Of a stretch of 64,000 bases of DNA, positions 1 to 7,831 are shown in pieces. The notes below the pieces were generated by a model. That model made no database searches. It was not told where the DNA came from and saw only the letters and a program-made list of their open reading frames with translations. This stretch comes from Chitinophagales bacterium (GTDB taxonomy: Bacteria > Bacteroidota > Bacteroidia > Chitinophagales > Saprospiraceae): positions 18,489 to 82,488 of the forward strand of contig JAAFJN010000018.1 of NCBI GenBank assembly GCA_013298845.1, given 5' to 3'. How positions within the stretch are numbered: position 1 is the first letter of the stretch; each line of letters begins with the position of its first letter. A program made the position numbers and the translations under genes.

Positions 1-2157
1 GCCGGTAACGAGAAAATGCGCTTTATTGCGGATAATATTGCCGACGGAGCAATGGCTTTTTTGAAGGCTGAATACCGTGTTCTTACAATTTTTGTCATCA
101 TTACCAGCATTTTGCTTGGTATTCTTGGCACACAGGTTACAACCAGTCACCCACTTATTGCAGGTGCGTTTATAATTGGTGCTTTGTTTTCTGTAATGGC
201 AGGTTTCTTTGGTATGCGCATTGCCACCAAAGCGAATGTTCGTACAACGCAGGCTGCTCGTACCAGCCTTGCTCAGGCACTCAAAGTTTCTTTTAACGGA
301 GGTTCGGTGATGGGGCTTGGCGTTGCGGGCCTCGCTGTTTTGGGTCTTAGTACCCTTTTTATCTTCTTTTTCCACTACTTCATGCCTAATGGTTACGGTG
401 TTAACGGCCACGCCGAAATGTCCCGCGTACTCGAAGTATTGGCGGGCTTTTCACTCGGTGCCGAGTCTATCGCGTTGTTTGCGCGCGTAGGTGGTGGTAT
501 TTACACCAAAGCCGCCGACGTAGGTGCGGACCTTGTGGGTAAAGTAGAAGCGGGTATCCCCGAAGATGATCCTCGTAACCCGGCGACTATTGCCGATAAC
601 GTAGGTGATAACGTAGGTGACGTGGCCGGTATGGGTGCCGATTTGTTCGGTTCTTACGTGGCAACGGTATTGGCTACAATGGTATTGGGTAACTCCCTGA
701 TTCGCGACACTGGTGCAGAGAAATTCGGTTTTGGTGGCATTGCGCCCATTTTGTTGCCCGTTCTGATCGCCGGTTTGGGTATTATTTTGTCTATCATTGG
801 TATGTTGCTCGTTCGCGTAAGCGACAAAGCCGAAGCCAATACCGATACTGTTCAGGCTGCGTTAAACCGTGGTAACTGGGCCAGCATTATCCTGACGGGT
901 GTGGCTTGCTACCCCATGATCACCATGATGTTGCCCGAAACCATGACCATGTCTTTCTTTGGTCAGGGTATTTTGACGGTAACCAACCTCAACGTATTCT
1001 TTGCGGTGTTGGTCGGTTTGGGTGTAGGTGCCCTCATTTCGATGATCACCGAATACTACACCGGTTTGGGTAAACCTCCAATTATGGCCATTGTTCGCCA
1101 GTCAGCAACGGGTCACGCGACCAACGTTATCGCTGGTTTGGCCACGGGTATGATGTCCACTTGGATGCCGATCGTATTGTTTGCCGGTGCCATTTGGTCG
1201 GCTTACACTTTGGCTGGTTTCTACGGCGTTGCGATTGCGGCTTCGGCAATGATGGCGACTACTGCCATGCAGTTGGCGATTGATGCCTTTGGCCCAATTG
1301 CCGATAACGCAGGTGGTATTGCTGAAATGAGCGAATTACCCAAAGAAGTACGCGAAAACACCGACGTATTGGACTCCGTGGGTAACACCACAGCGGCCAT
1401 TGGTAAAGGTTTTGCCATTGCTTCGGCGGCCTTAACGGCGTTGGCTTTGTTTGCGGCTTACGTGGACTTTACGGGTATCGAAGGTATCAATATCTTTAAA
1501 GCCGACGTATTAGCAGCGCTCTTCATCGGTGGTATGATTCCGGTGGTATTCTCGGCGCTCGCCATGCAAAGCGTAGGTAGTGCCGCGATGGATATGGTGG
1601 AAGAAGTACGTCGCCAGTTCCGCGAAATTCCGGGTTTGCTGGAAGGTACCGGTACCGCTGAATACGGCAAATGCGTTGAAATTTCGACCAAAGCCGCCAT
1701 TCGCGAAATGATGCCTCCTGGCTTGATTACCATTATCACCCCAATCGTTATTGGTTTCGTTATGGGTCCCGAAGCGTTAGGTGGCTACATGGCTGGCGTT
1801 ACCGTAAGTGGTGTTATGTGGGCGATTTTCCAGTCAAACGCCGGTGGTGCGTGGGATAACGCGAAAAAATCGTTTGAAAAAGGCGTGGAAATCAACGGTA
1901 AAATGTACTATAAAGGTTCTGAGCCGCACAAGGCTGCCGTTACCGGTGATACAGTAGGTGACCCGTTCAAAGACACTTCTGGTCCATCTATGAATATCCT
2001 GATTAAATTATCGTGCCTTGTAGGTTTGACAATTGCGCCAATCCTCGGTGGCCACACCGGCGATCATGGTACAACAACCACTCCTTCCGACAAAACGCAC
2101 GAAATCAGCGTAAAACAACCGGATGCTCAACAAGCACCTGTTGCACCAATAAAATAA
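1..2157 (+). CDS. hppA: Membrane-bound ion-translocating pyrophosphatase, 5' partial
   Basis: Integral membrane enzyme that hydrolyses pyrophosphate and uses the energy to pump H+ or Na+ across the cytoplasmic membrane. The frame is open to base 1 (A-G-N-E-K before the first Met at 16), so the first few dozen residues lie outside the window. About 718 residues are visible, with many hydrophobic segments. The catalytic loop is present around residue 175-205 ([11 protein letters not shown], then the [12 protein letters not shown] stretch). The motif [10 protein letters not shown] carries Ala where K+-independent enzymes carry Lys, which in this family indicates K+-dependent activity; K+-dependent members include Na+ pumps, but the pumped ion cannot be read here. 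A short hydrophilic tail of about 30 residues follows the last helix. An AT-rich hairpin follows the stop. Confidence 0.95.
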   Translation, partial: AGNEKMRFIADNIADGAMAFLKAEYRVLTIFVIITSILLGILGTQVTTSHPLIAGAFIIGALFSVMAGFFGMRIATKANVRTTQAARTSLAQALKVSFNGGSVMGLGVAGLAVLGLSTLFIFFFHYFMPNGYGVNGHAEMSRVLEVLAGFSLGAESIALFARVGGGIYTKAADVGADLVGKVEAGIPEDDPRNPATIADNVGDNVGDVAGMGADLFGSYVATVLATMVLGNSLIRDTGAEKFGFGGIAPILLPVLIAGLGIILSIIGMLLVRVSDKAEANTDTVQAALNRGNWASIILTGVACYPMITMMLPETMTMSFFGQGILTVTNLNVFFAVLVGLGVGALISMITEYYTGLGKPPIMAIVRQSATGHATNVIAGLATGMMSTWMPIVLFAGAIWSAYTLAGFYGVAIAASAMMATTAMQLAIDAFGPIADNAGGIAEMSELPKEVRENTDVLDSVGNTTAAIGKGFAIASAALTALALFAAYVDFTGIEGINIFKADVLAALFIGGMIPVVFSALAMQSVGSAAMDMVEEVRRQFREIPGLLEGTGTAEYGKCVEISTKAAIREMMPPGLITIITPIVIGFVMGPEALGGYMAGVTVSGVMWAIFQSNAGGAWDNAKKSFEKGVEINGKMYYKGSEPHKAAVTGDTVGDPFKDTSGPSMNILIKLSCLVGLTIAPILGGHTGDHGTTTTPSDKTHEISVKQPDAQQAPVAPIK

Positions 2158-2175
2158 GGTTTAAGTAGCCGTTAA

Positions 2176-2206
2176 TTGAGAAAAATTTTTTCAAAAAATT
2201 TCTCAA
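2176..2206 (+). terminator. AT-rich hairpin after hppA, possibly also an UP element
   Basis: A 31-nt inverted repeat begins 18 nt after the hppA stop. Its outer arms TTGAGAAA/TTTCTCAA pair perfectly, and inner T/A runs add four more pairs. It could end hppA transcription. Its A/T tracts also sit directly upstream of the next promoter (2212-2241), where they could act as an upstream promoter element. Confidence 0.45.
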
Positions 2207-2211
2207 AAGCT

Positions 2212-2241
2212 TGCACAGCATTAGAAGTCACCTTATCTTTG
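2212..2241 (+). promoter_or_regulatory. Strong Bacteroidota-type promoter for a short transcript
   Basis: TTG at 2212-2214 is followed after 19 nt by TATCTTTG at 2234-2241, matching the Bacteroidota primary sigma factor pattern (TTG, then TAnnTTTG). The A/T-rich stretch upstream resembles that of strong stable-RNA promoters. No convincing coding gene follows on this strand, so the promoter appears to serve the short unit ending at 2354. Confidence 0.6.
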
Positions 2242-2246
2242 CAGTA

Positions 2247-2354
2247 CAATAATTGATACATCACTCTATTTTTAGAGTCTCGATAAAGAAGTTTTCATTT
2301 GGTTTTTTGGGGTTTAGCCGTCGGTCGCGCAAGTGTACCGGCGGCATTTTTTTT
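2247..2354 (+). ncRNA. Candidate small RNA of about 105-110 nt
   Basis: A predicted start about 6 nt after the promoter at 2212-2241 and a textbook intrinsic terminator at 2317-2354 enclose roughly 108 nt. No open reading frame in this span looks coding, and it is not a tRNA: there is no cloverleaf or T-loop motif. A small hairpin, CTCTATTTTTAGAG, lies near the 5' end. I do not recognise the family. Both boundaries are inferred from motifs only. It could instead be the leader of a lost gene. Confidence 0.4.
2317..2354 (+). terminator. Intrinsic terminator
   Basis: Bases 2317-2325 (GCCGTCGGT) pair with 2337-2345 (ACCGGCGGC) in a 9-bp stem with one G-U pair and an 11-nt loop. Eight T residues follow at 2347-2354. 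The GC-rich stem plus T run is canonical for Rho-independent termination on the + strand. Confidence 0.7.
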
Positions 2355-2625
2355 GTACCCGTACCCGTATCGCCGATCCCTGATCGGCGTCCTGCTACAC
2401 TTTACCCACTATTGTTATTTTTACAGAAATTTGAGGTACAGGCACGTGCATTCGCCGATCGGGGATCGGCGGTACTTTCTCACCATTGTTATCTTTACGG
2501 AAATTTGAGGTACAGGCACGTGCATTCGCCGATCGGGGATCGGCGGTACTTTCCCACCATTGTTATCTTTACGGAAATTTGAGGTACAGGCACGTGCATT
2601 CGCCGATCGGGGATCGGCGGTACAG
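2352..2625. repeat. 74-bp tandem repeat with hairpin core (about 3.5 copies)
   Basis: Copies begin at 2426, 2500 and 2574 (the last truncated near 2625), with a degenerate copy from about 2352. The copies at 2426 and 2500 differ at only one base. Each unit holds a short hairpin, CGCCGATC-GGG-GATCGGCG (loop CCT in the first copy), and a CACGTG palindrome. The array fills the gap between the convergent hppA/small-RNA unit and the MOSC gene. Reading frames here (for example 2253-2582) are open only because the repeat is, and I do not call them genes. Confidence 0.85.
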
Positions 2626-3426
2626 TCAGCGGGACACCACATCTCCCACTTTGATTACTCCCTCTGTACCCATCCAAAGCACATTTTGCCCAAAAAGCAC
2701 TTTATTACCGTCGCGGCGATAGCCCGACAGGGTCTTGAGCGGCTCTGACCCGGCGCGGGCCGTATCTTGGTGAATGGTCGTCATAATGCAGCGGGCACAG
2801 GGTTTTACGCCCTGAAACGGTAACCCACCAATGGTAAAATCGCGCCAGGTTTCTTCTTCGTAGGGCTGCCCACCGGAAAACACCAGATTGGGTCGAAAAC
2901 GGTTCATCGGGACGGGTTGCGTAAGCCGCTGATTCAGGTCGTCCAGCGAGGCCGTACCGACCAATAAAAACGGATAACCATCGGCAAAACTAACGTATTG
3001 CCCGTCGGGGGCGTAGCGGCTATCCACGGCGCGGGTGCTGTGCTCGGGCATGGCCACCAATTGCACTTCGGTGGAGAGTTTTTCGCTCAACCACGCATCG
3101 GCATCGGGGCTGACCAAGGCTCCCGTAAGGCGGTCGTCCCAGACGGACACGTCTTTCCAGGCATCTTCGTCATCGGCCGGGCGCAGGGGAACGGCCACGC
3201 GGTCGTGCGTATTGAAGCGATCAAATAAAATGAGGTAAGGCGGCTCGATGGCCGTGCCCAACAATGCCAGTTCGGGTACGTTCCGTTGGGTCAAAAAATC
3301 ACCTTCTGGCGTAATAATCATCCAGCGGCGGTCGTATTGCAGGCCCCGGAGTTGCACATTGGCTTGTTCCAGCCGGATACCGGCCAACGATTTCACGGGG
3401 TAAATGTATATATCGGTGAGTTGCAT
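2626..3426 (-). CDS. MOSC domain protein (MOSC N-terminal barrel plus MOSC)
   Basis: A 266-residue protein starting with [16 protein letters not shown], typical of the MOSC N-terminal beta-barrel of YcbX/mARC-type proteins that bind molybdenum cofactor and reduce N-hydroxylated compounds. The C-terminal part carries the MOSC Cys in a GVKPCARC motif. I take the ATG at 3426 rather than a TTG one codon upstream, because TGATG links the nadA stop to this ATG with a 1-nt overlap, implying translational coupling. A link to NAD synthesis is only positional. The substrate is unknown. Confidence 0.85.
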   Translation of the reverse strand: MQLTDIYIYPVKSLAGIRLEQANVQLRGLQYDRRWMIITPEGDFLTQRNVPELALLGTAIEPPYLILFDRFNTHDRVAVPLRPADDEDAWKDVSVWDDRLTGALVSPDADAWLSEKLSTEVQLVAMPEHSTRAVDSRYAPDGQYVSFADGYPFLLVGTASLDDLNQRLTQPVPMNRFRPNLVFSGGQPYEEETWRDFTIGGLPFQGVKPCARCIMTTIHQDTARAGSEPLKTLSGYRRDGNKVLFGQNVLWMGTEGVIKVGDVVSR

Positions 3427-4439
3427 CAACCAATGAGGCCAGCCTTCGCCGACACCTCCAACATGCGGTCAATGGAGGCTCTGCCCTGCTCAATTACCCA
3501 GTCTTCGAGGGTGATTTCGGGCAATTCGTACTCCATACACAACCACAGTTTTTCCATGGTATTCCGTTTCATGTGGGGGCAATCATTACAGGCACAATGG
3601 TTATTGGGCGGGGCCGGGATAAACGTTTTGTGCGGGCTGGATTTTTGCATTTGGTGTAAAATACCGGCTTCGGTGGCCACAATGTATTCGGTGGCGCTAT
3701 CGCTGATGGTGTACTTGAGCAAGCCGGTGGTGGAGCCAATATAATCGGCAATATCCAGGATATGGGCTTCGCATTCGGGGTGGGCAATAAACTTAGCGTT
3801 GGGGTGGCGTTGGCGCAGTTTGGTAATTTTTTCGATGCTAAAAATCTCGTGCACCATACACGCGCCGTTCCAAATGACCATTTCGCGGCCCGTTTTCTTT
3901 TGCAAATAAGCGCCTAAGTTTTTGTCGGGCGCAAAAATAATGGGTTGGTCTTTGGGGATACTTTCAATAATCTGCACGGCATTGGTCGAAGTACAACAAA
4001 TATCCGTGAGGGTTTTTAGTTCGGCGGTGCAGTTGATATAACTCACTACCAAATGGTCGGGGTATTTTTCCTTAAACTTCCGAAACAGGTGGGGCGGGCA
4101 CGAGTCGGCCAATGAACAACCGGCTTTGAGATCGGGTAACAGCACTTTTTTGTGGGGCGACAACATTTTGGCGGTTTCGGCCATAAAATGCACCCCGGCA
4201 AACACAATAATATCGGCATCGGTGGAGGCCGCTTTTTGCGACAAACCCAACGAATCACCAATGTAATCGGCCACATCCTGAATTTCGGATTCCTGGTAAT
4301 AATGCGCCAAAATGACGGCGTTTTTTTCCTTTTTCAGTTTGTTAATCGCCGCGACGAGGTCCATCGTAGGATCTACTTCGAGGTCAAGAAAGCCATTTTG
4401 AAATAAATGACTGGCGGCGTTTTCGTACAGTGCTGACAT
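3426..4439 (-). CDS. nadA: Quinolinate synthase
   Basis: This 337-residue enzyme condenses iminoaspartate with dihydroxyacetone phosphate to quinolinate in de novo NAD synthesis. The family's 4Fe-4S cysteines fit C108 ([10 protein letters not shown]), C194 (GACMVHE) and C287 (CNDCPHM). The substrate-binding HYYQ motif is at residues 46-49. No nadB or nadC lies beside it in the window. It sits between gcvH and the MOSC gene, overlapping the latter by one base, so the two are probably co-translated. Confidence 0.97.
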   Translation of the reverse strand: MSALYENAASHLFQNGFLDLEVDPTMDLVAAINKLKKEKNAVILAHYYQESEIQDVADYIGDSLGLSQKAASTDADIIVFAGVHFMAETAKMLSPHKKVLLPDLKAGCSLADSCPPHLFRKFKEKYPDHLVVSYINCTAELKTLTDICCTSTNAVQIIESIPKDQPIIFAPDKNLGAYLQKKTGREMVIWNGACMVHEIFSIEKITKLRQRHPNAKFIAHPECEAHILDIADYIGSTTGLLKYTISDSATEYIVATEAGILHQMQKSSPHKTFIPAPPNNHCACNDCPHMKRNTMEKLWLCMEYELPEITLEDWVIEQGRASIDRMLEVSAKAGLIG

Positions 4440-4526
4440 AGTGTTTAGGGAATTATATCTCCCCGCCCGAACCTTACTTTGTTGGTTAAAAAAGGTTTGA
4501 GCGAGGAGGTATGCGTATAAAGAATA

Positions 4527-4916
4527 TTAAGAAATATGCTTTTGGTAAGCCGCCGCGTCCAGAAGATCGGCTACTTTAGAAATATCTTCCAGTTCGGCTT
4601 TAATGATCCAGCCTTCGCCGTAAGGGTCCGAATTGATAATAGCCGGGTCACCCGATTTTTTATCGTCGAGGGCAGCGTTAAACTCAATTACTTTGCCGGT
4701 GAGGGGCATGTACAAATCGGAAGTGGTTTTTACGGCTTCTACCGTACCAAAAACATCACCTTCCTTAAGGGTTTCCCCCACGGTTTCTACCTCAATGTAC
4801 ACCAATTCGCCCAATTCGCCCTGCGCAAAATCGGTGATACCAATGTAGGCAATATTGCCTTCAATACGAATCCATTCGTGGTCTTTGGTGTACCTGCAAT
4901 TATCTGGAATATTCAT
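4527..4916 (-). CDS. gcvH: Glycine cleavage system H protein
   Basis: A 129-residue lipoyl carrier of the glycine cleavage complex, which shuttles the aminomethyl group from the P protein to the T and L proteins. The lipoylation site is K63 in VEAVKTTSDLYMP, and the length is normal for the family. It lies 62 bp downstream of nusA and 87 bp upstream of nadA on the same strand. gcvP and gcvT are not in the window. A TACATTTG box 28 bp upstream (4945-4952) suggests a promoter of its own. Confidence 0.97.
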   Translation of the reverse strand: MNIPDNCRYTKDHEWIRIEGNIAYIGITDFAQGELGELVYIEVETVGETLKEGDVFGTVEAVKTTSDLYMPLTGKVIEFNAALDDKKSGDPAIINSDPYGEGWIIKAELEDISKVADLLDAAAYQKHIS

Positions 4917-4944
4917 GTCAATGACGTTGTTTAAAAGTAAGGTG

Positions 4945-4952
4945 CAAATGTA
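4945..4952 (-). promoter_or_regulatory. Possible gcvH promoter (-7 box)
   Basis: On the minus strand TACATTTG matches TAnnTTTG and lies 28 nt upstream of the gcvH ATG. No TTG sits at the expected distance upstream, so the call rests on the -7 element alone. Confidence 0.35.
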
Positions 4953-4978
4953 GTTTTTTTCTGAGTATTGGCGAACGA

Positions 4979-6220
4979 TTAGGTATCAAACTCAGAAGAC
5001 AAAATGTTGAGTACATCCTGAACGGTTTCCTCTTCCAAATCCGAACGGCGAACGATTTCCTCGGCGCTGAGTTCGAGTACCTGACGGGCCGTATCGCAAC
5101 CGATATTTTTCAGTGCTTCGATAACCCAAGGCTCGATAGCGTCGGAGAATTCTTCCAACTCTACGTCGTCAATTTCGTAACCGGCTTCCTGGTTGCGGTA
5201 CACGTCAATTTCGTATCCGGTCAATTTGGTGGCCAATTTAATGTTGCTACCGCCTTTACCAATGGCCAGACTCACCTGATCGGGTTCGAGGAACACACTT
5301 ACGCGCATTTTTTCCTGGTGTACGTCGATATTGGTGATTTTAGCGGGCGTGAGCGAACGCTGGATATAAAGTTGGAGGTTGTTGGTGTAGTTGATAATGT
5401 CAATGTTTTCGTTGCGCAATTCGCGAACGATACCGTGGATACGGCTACCTTTCATACCCACGCAGGCACCAACGGGGTCAATGCGCTCGTCGTGGCTTTC
5501 CACGGCCACTTTGGCGCGTTCACCCGGAAGGCGAACGATATTTTTGATTTCGATAATGCCGTCTTCAATTTCGGGCACTTCGGCTTCGAGGAGTTTTTGC
5601 AAAAAGCCCGGATCGGTACGGCTGATCATGACGAAGGGCGTATTGTTGCGCATTTCTACCTTTTTAATGATACCACGCACCACGTCACCTTTGCGGTAAT
5701 AGTCGCCTTTGATCATTTCGAGGCGCGGCAACACCATTTCGTTACCGGTCGCATCGTCGAGGATGAGCAGGTCTTTTTTCATGATTTGGCTCACTTCACC
5801 CATGACCACATCGCCCACTTTTTCGGAATAACGGCGGAAAATATCGTCTTTTTCCAATTCCATAATCCGCGAAACGAGGGTTTGGCGCGCGGCCATAATG
5901 GCACGGCGACCAAAGTCTTCGATGGAGAGTTGCTCGTAGCATTCTTCGCCAACGCTTACGCTTTCGTCAATGGTGAGGGCTTCGCTTTCGCTGACCTGTG
6001 AACGTTCGTCGGTAACCTCACCGTCGAACACGACCTCGCGCACGCGCCAGATTTCAAGGTCACCGTTGTCGGTGTTTACAATGACGTCGAAGTTTTCGTC
6101 GGAGCCGTATTTTTTCTTAATCAACGTGCGGAATACGTCTTCCAACACGCGCACCATGGTAGGGCGGTCAATATCTTTTCCCGATTTAAACTCGGAGAAT
6201 ACATCAACTAATTTAAGCAT
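4979..6220 (-). CDS. nusA: Transcription termination/antitermination factor NusA
   Basis: A 413-residue protein that binds RNA polymerase and nascent RNA, controlling pausing, termination and antitermination. The order is the NusA N-terminal domain (about 1-125), an S1 domain (about 135-200) and two KH domains (about 230-345, with the GACVGMKGSRI and AIGKGGSNI loops). A short helical tail follows; the long acidic repeats of E. coli NusA are absent, as is usual in this phylum. It lies 24 bp downstream of rimP and probably shares its promoter. The usual next gene, infB, is absent and gcvH follows instead. Confidence 0.97.
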   Translation of the reverse strand: MLKLVDVFSEFKSGKDIDRPTMVRVLEDVFRTLIKKKYGSDENFDVIVNTDNGDLEIWRVREVVFDGEVTDERSQVSESEALTIDESVSVGEECYEQLSIEDFGRRAIMAARQTLVSRIMELEKDDIFRRYSEKVGDVVMGEVSQIMKKDLLILDDATGNEMVLPRLEMIKGDYYRKGDVVRGIIKKVEMRNNTPFVMISRTDPGFLQKLLEAEVPEIEDGIIEIKNIVRLPGERAKVAVESHDERIDPVGACVGMKGSRIHGIVRELRNENIDIINYTNNLQLYIQRSLTPAKITNIDVHQEKMRVSVFLEPDQVSLAIGKGGSNIKLATKLTGYEIDVYRNQEAGYEIDDVELEEFSDAIEPWVIEALKNIGCDTARQVLELSAEEIVRRSDLEEETVQDVLNILSSEFDT

Positions 6221-6244
6221 TTTATAGTAAAATTTTTGTCGTTA

Positions 6245-6727
6245 TTAGAAAGCCAATTTGACAATGGCTTTGTGGATATTGGTATAAGGAATCTCGGTGA
6301 TTACCTCTTTTTTTACTTTTTTCTTGCCTTCTTTTTCCACCACTTCGCTGGTCAACACAATTTTGGTATCGTCGCAGGCGGTTAAAGTACCCTCGGTTTT
6401 GGTTTTGTCGGGGTACGTCACTTCCAATTTACGACCAATATTTTTGGGGTATTGGCGCGGAAATTTAAAGGGGCGGCTAATGCCGGGGCTGCTCACTTCG
6501 AGCACGTATTTTTCGCCGAGCCAACCGTTGGTATCCACGTGGTGTTCGATAAAACGGCTGAGTTTCTGACATTTTTCAAACGTCATTCCGGAGTCGCTAT
6601 CGGCAAAAATATACAAGCGGTTGCTGGTGGCGCGATACTCCAGTTCGACGGTGAAACAGTCGGTAAACATCTCGTCCGTGGCGTATTTTTCTTCTAAAAG
6701 TTGCGCTATTTTTTCGGTTAATTCCAT
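6245..6727 (-). CDS. rimP: Ribosome maturation factor RimP
   Basis: A 160-residue protein required for 30S subunit maturation. I start at the ATG at 6727 (MELTEKIAQLLEEKY), which gives the normal family length. The longer frame to 6805 would run back through the leader hairpin and promoter and is not plausible. The family motifs VSSPGISRPFK and DSDSGMTFEKCQKLSR are visible. It is the first gene of the rimP-nusA pair. Confidence 0.93.
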   Translation of the reverse strand: MELTEKIAQLLEEKYATDEMFTDCFTVELEYRATSNRLYIFADSDSGMTFEKCQKLSRFIEHHVDTNGWLGEKYVLEVSSPGISRPFKFPRQYPKNIGRKLEVTYPDKTKTEGTLTACDDTKIVLTSEVVEKEGKKKVKKEVITEIPYTNIHKAIVKLAF

Positions 6728-6742
6728 TTTTGAGCAAAAGAA

Positions 6743-6765
6743 AAGGGAACCGTTTTGGCTCCCTT
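6743..6765 (-). promoter_or_regulatory. Leader hairpin just upstream of rimP
   Basis: On the minus strand AAGGGAGCC (6765-6757) pairs with GGTTCCCTT (6751-6743) around a 5-nt loop, with one G-U pair. It is followed by TTCTTTTG, and the rimP ATG is 15 nt away. The stem plus T-rich tail resembles an intrinsic terminator inside the leader, so it could attenuate rimP-nusA or regulate translation. Function is inferred. Confidence 0.45.
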
Positions 6766-6791
6766 GTGTAGTATGGTCATCTAAACTGCCG

Positions 6792-6823
6792 CAAAGGTAC
6801 GGCAATTAGAGTGAAATTTGCAA
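6792..6823 (-). promoter_or_regulatory. Promoter of rimP-nusA
   Basis: On the minus strand TTG (6823-6821), a 21-nt spacer and TACCTTTG (6799-6792) fit the Bacteroidota promoter pattern. The predicted start leaves a leader of about 55-60 nt that contains the hairpin at 6743-6765. Confidence 0.6.
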
Positions 6824-6855
6824 GTGATTACGCTATTTTATGGTGCGCAATGGGA

Positions 6856-7773
6856 TCAAATACCACAACGCTGTTGTACAACGCGGGCAACATCTACGTC
6901 ATTGACGAGGCGGAGATAGGCTTTTTTGCTTTTTTTATCGTCATTTTGGTGCATAATATGGGTAAGTGCCGTCCAATGCCGTTGTTCTTTTACCGCCTCC
7001 ACGAGGCAGTAGTTGTACGGTTCGCTGTGTTCGGGGTGCGATAATTTTTGTACCTGTTTGGCTTGTTCAATGTATTTGGCCAGGGTTTCGGCGTTGGGTT
7101 CGTAAAAATTAATGCGGTGCACCGAGGGCGCGTTGGGGACGTATTGGGCTTTAAACACGTGCCGGTCGCCAATCGCAAAACCCGTGGGCAGGTACAATTG
7201 CCCGCCATCGGTGGAGGTCACTTTGCCGCTTACCATTTGGCTGTCGAGGGTATAAAAAGTGTACCGCGCCACGGGGATACCCTGTTCTTCCATTACGTAA
7301 AAAGTAGCGGTGGTTCCCTTCCCGTTAATTTGCAAATCGGTGACCTGATCGGGCGTTAATACCCCGATAATACTGCGCTCCGACATGGATTCGTACTCTT
7401 TTTTTTGTTTTTGGTACCGATTATAATACAATAAACCCACGATAAACAAGGCCATAACCCCGATCCCGGCAGCAATTTGTTTCCGTTCAAAACGAAGGAG
7501 TTTTTTGCGCTCCTGGTTAAGTGGCGTATCAATTTCCTTATTAATTTTAAACTCGTACCCAAACTGCCCGTTTTTTTCTTTCACCAAATGCACTTCGCAC
7601 AATTCATCCTGAATAAAAAAGGAATAAAAGGTGGATTCTTTTACCGAAAAATCAACCTGCATGATTTTGTGGTCGCAATAAATCAGCAGATGCCCGGTTT
7701 TGTCACCGTGGTAAAAACCCACGTTGTGCCTTTGACCGGTGTTATCCACGTAAATCCAATTCATTTGTGCCAT
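6856..7773 (-). CDS. Hypothetical single-pass membrane protein
   Basis: 305 residues, family not recognised. The first 90 residues look soluble and beta-rich (MNWIYVDNTGQRHNVGFYHG). A basic stretch and one membrane helix follow at about 100-117 (GIGVMALFIVGLLYY), then a soluble C-terminal region of about 185 residues ending in a helical segment. No enzyme motif is visible. The Met at residue 4 is an alternative start. It has its own promoter (7803-7831) inside the 3' end of the RND gene. Confidence 0.75.
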   Translation of the reverse strand: MAQMNWIYVDNTGQRHNVGFYHGDKTGHLLIYCDHKIMQVDFSVKESTFYSFFIQDELCEVHLVKEKNGQFGYEFKINKEIDTPLNQERKKLLRFERKQIAAGIGVMALFIVGLLYYNRYQKQKKEYESMSERSIIGVLTPDQVTDLQINGKGTTATFYVMEEQGIPVARYTFYTLDSQMVSGKVTSTDGGQLYLPTGFAIGDRHVFKAQYVPNAPSVHRINFYEPNAETLAKYIEQAKQVQKLSHPEHSEPYNYCLVEAVKEQRHWTALTHIMHQNDDKKSKKAYLRLVNDVDVARVVQQRCGI

Positions 7774-7802
7774 AGGAAAGTGATACTTGTATTAACGGAA
7801 AG

Positions 7803-7831
7803 CAAAAATAACGATTAGACGTCCAAATCAA
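7803..7831 (-). promoter_or_regulatory. Promoter of the one-TM hypothetical gene
   Basis: On the minus strand TTG (7831-7829), 18 nt and TATTTTTG (7810-7803) match the Bacteroidota consensus. The TTG lies within the last codons of the RND gene, so the hypothetical can be transcribed separately. Confidence 0.5.

Noticed and set aside
2426..2625. CRISPR-like array
   Set aside because: Units are contiguous and nearly identical across all 74 bp; there are no variable spacers and no cas genes.
2253..2748. Overlapping short reading frames on both strands
   Set aside because: They are open only because the 74-bp repeat has no stops in several frames; their proteins merely repeat the unit.
5318..6001. 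227-residue + strand frame inside nusA
   Set aside because: Antisense shadow of a clear nusA; Phe/His-rich composition typical of reversed reading.
6728..6805. 26-residue N-terminal extension of RimP
   Set aside because: It runs through the leader hairpin and up to the promoter; normal RimP length starts at 6727.
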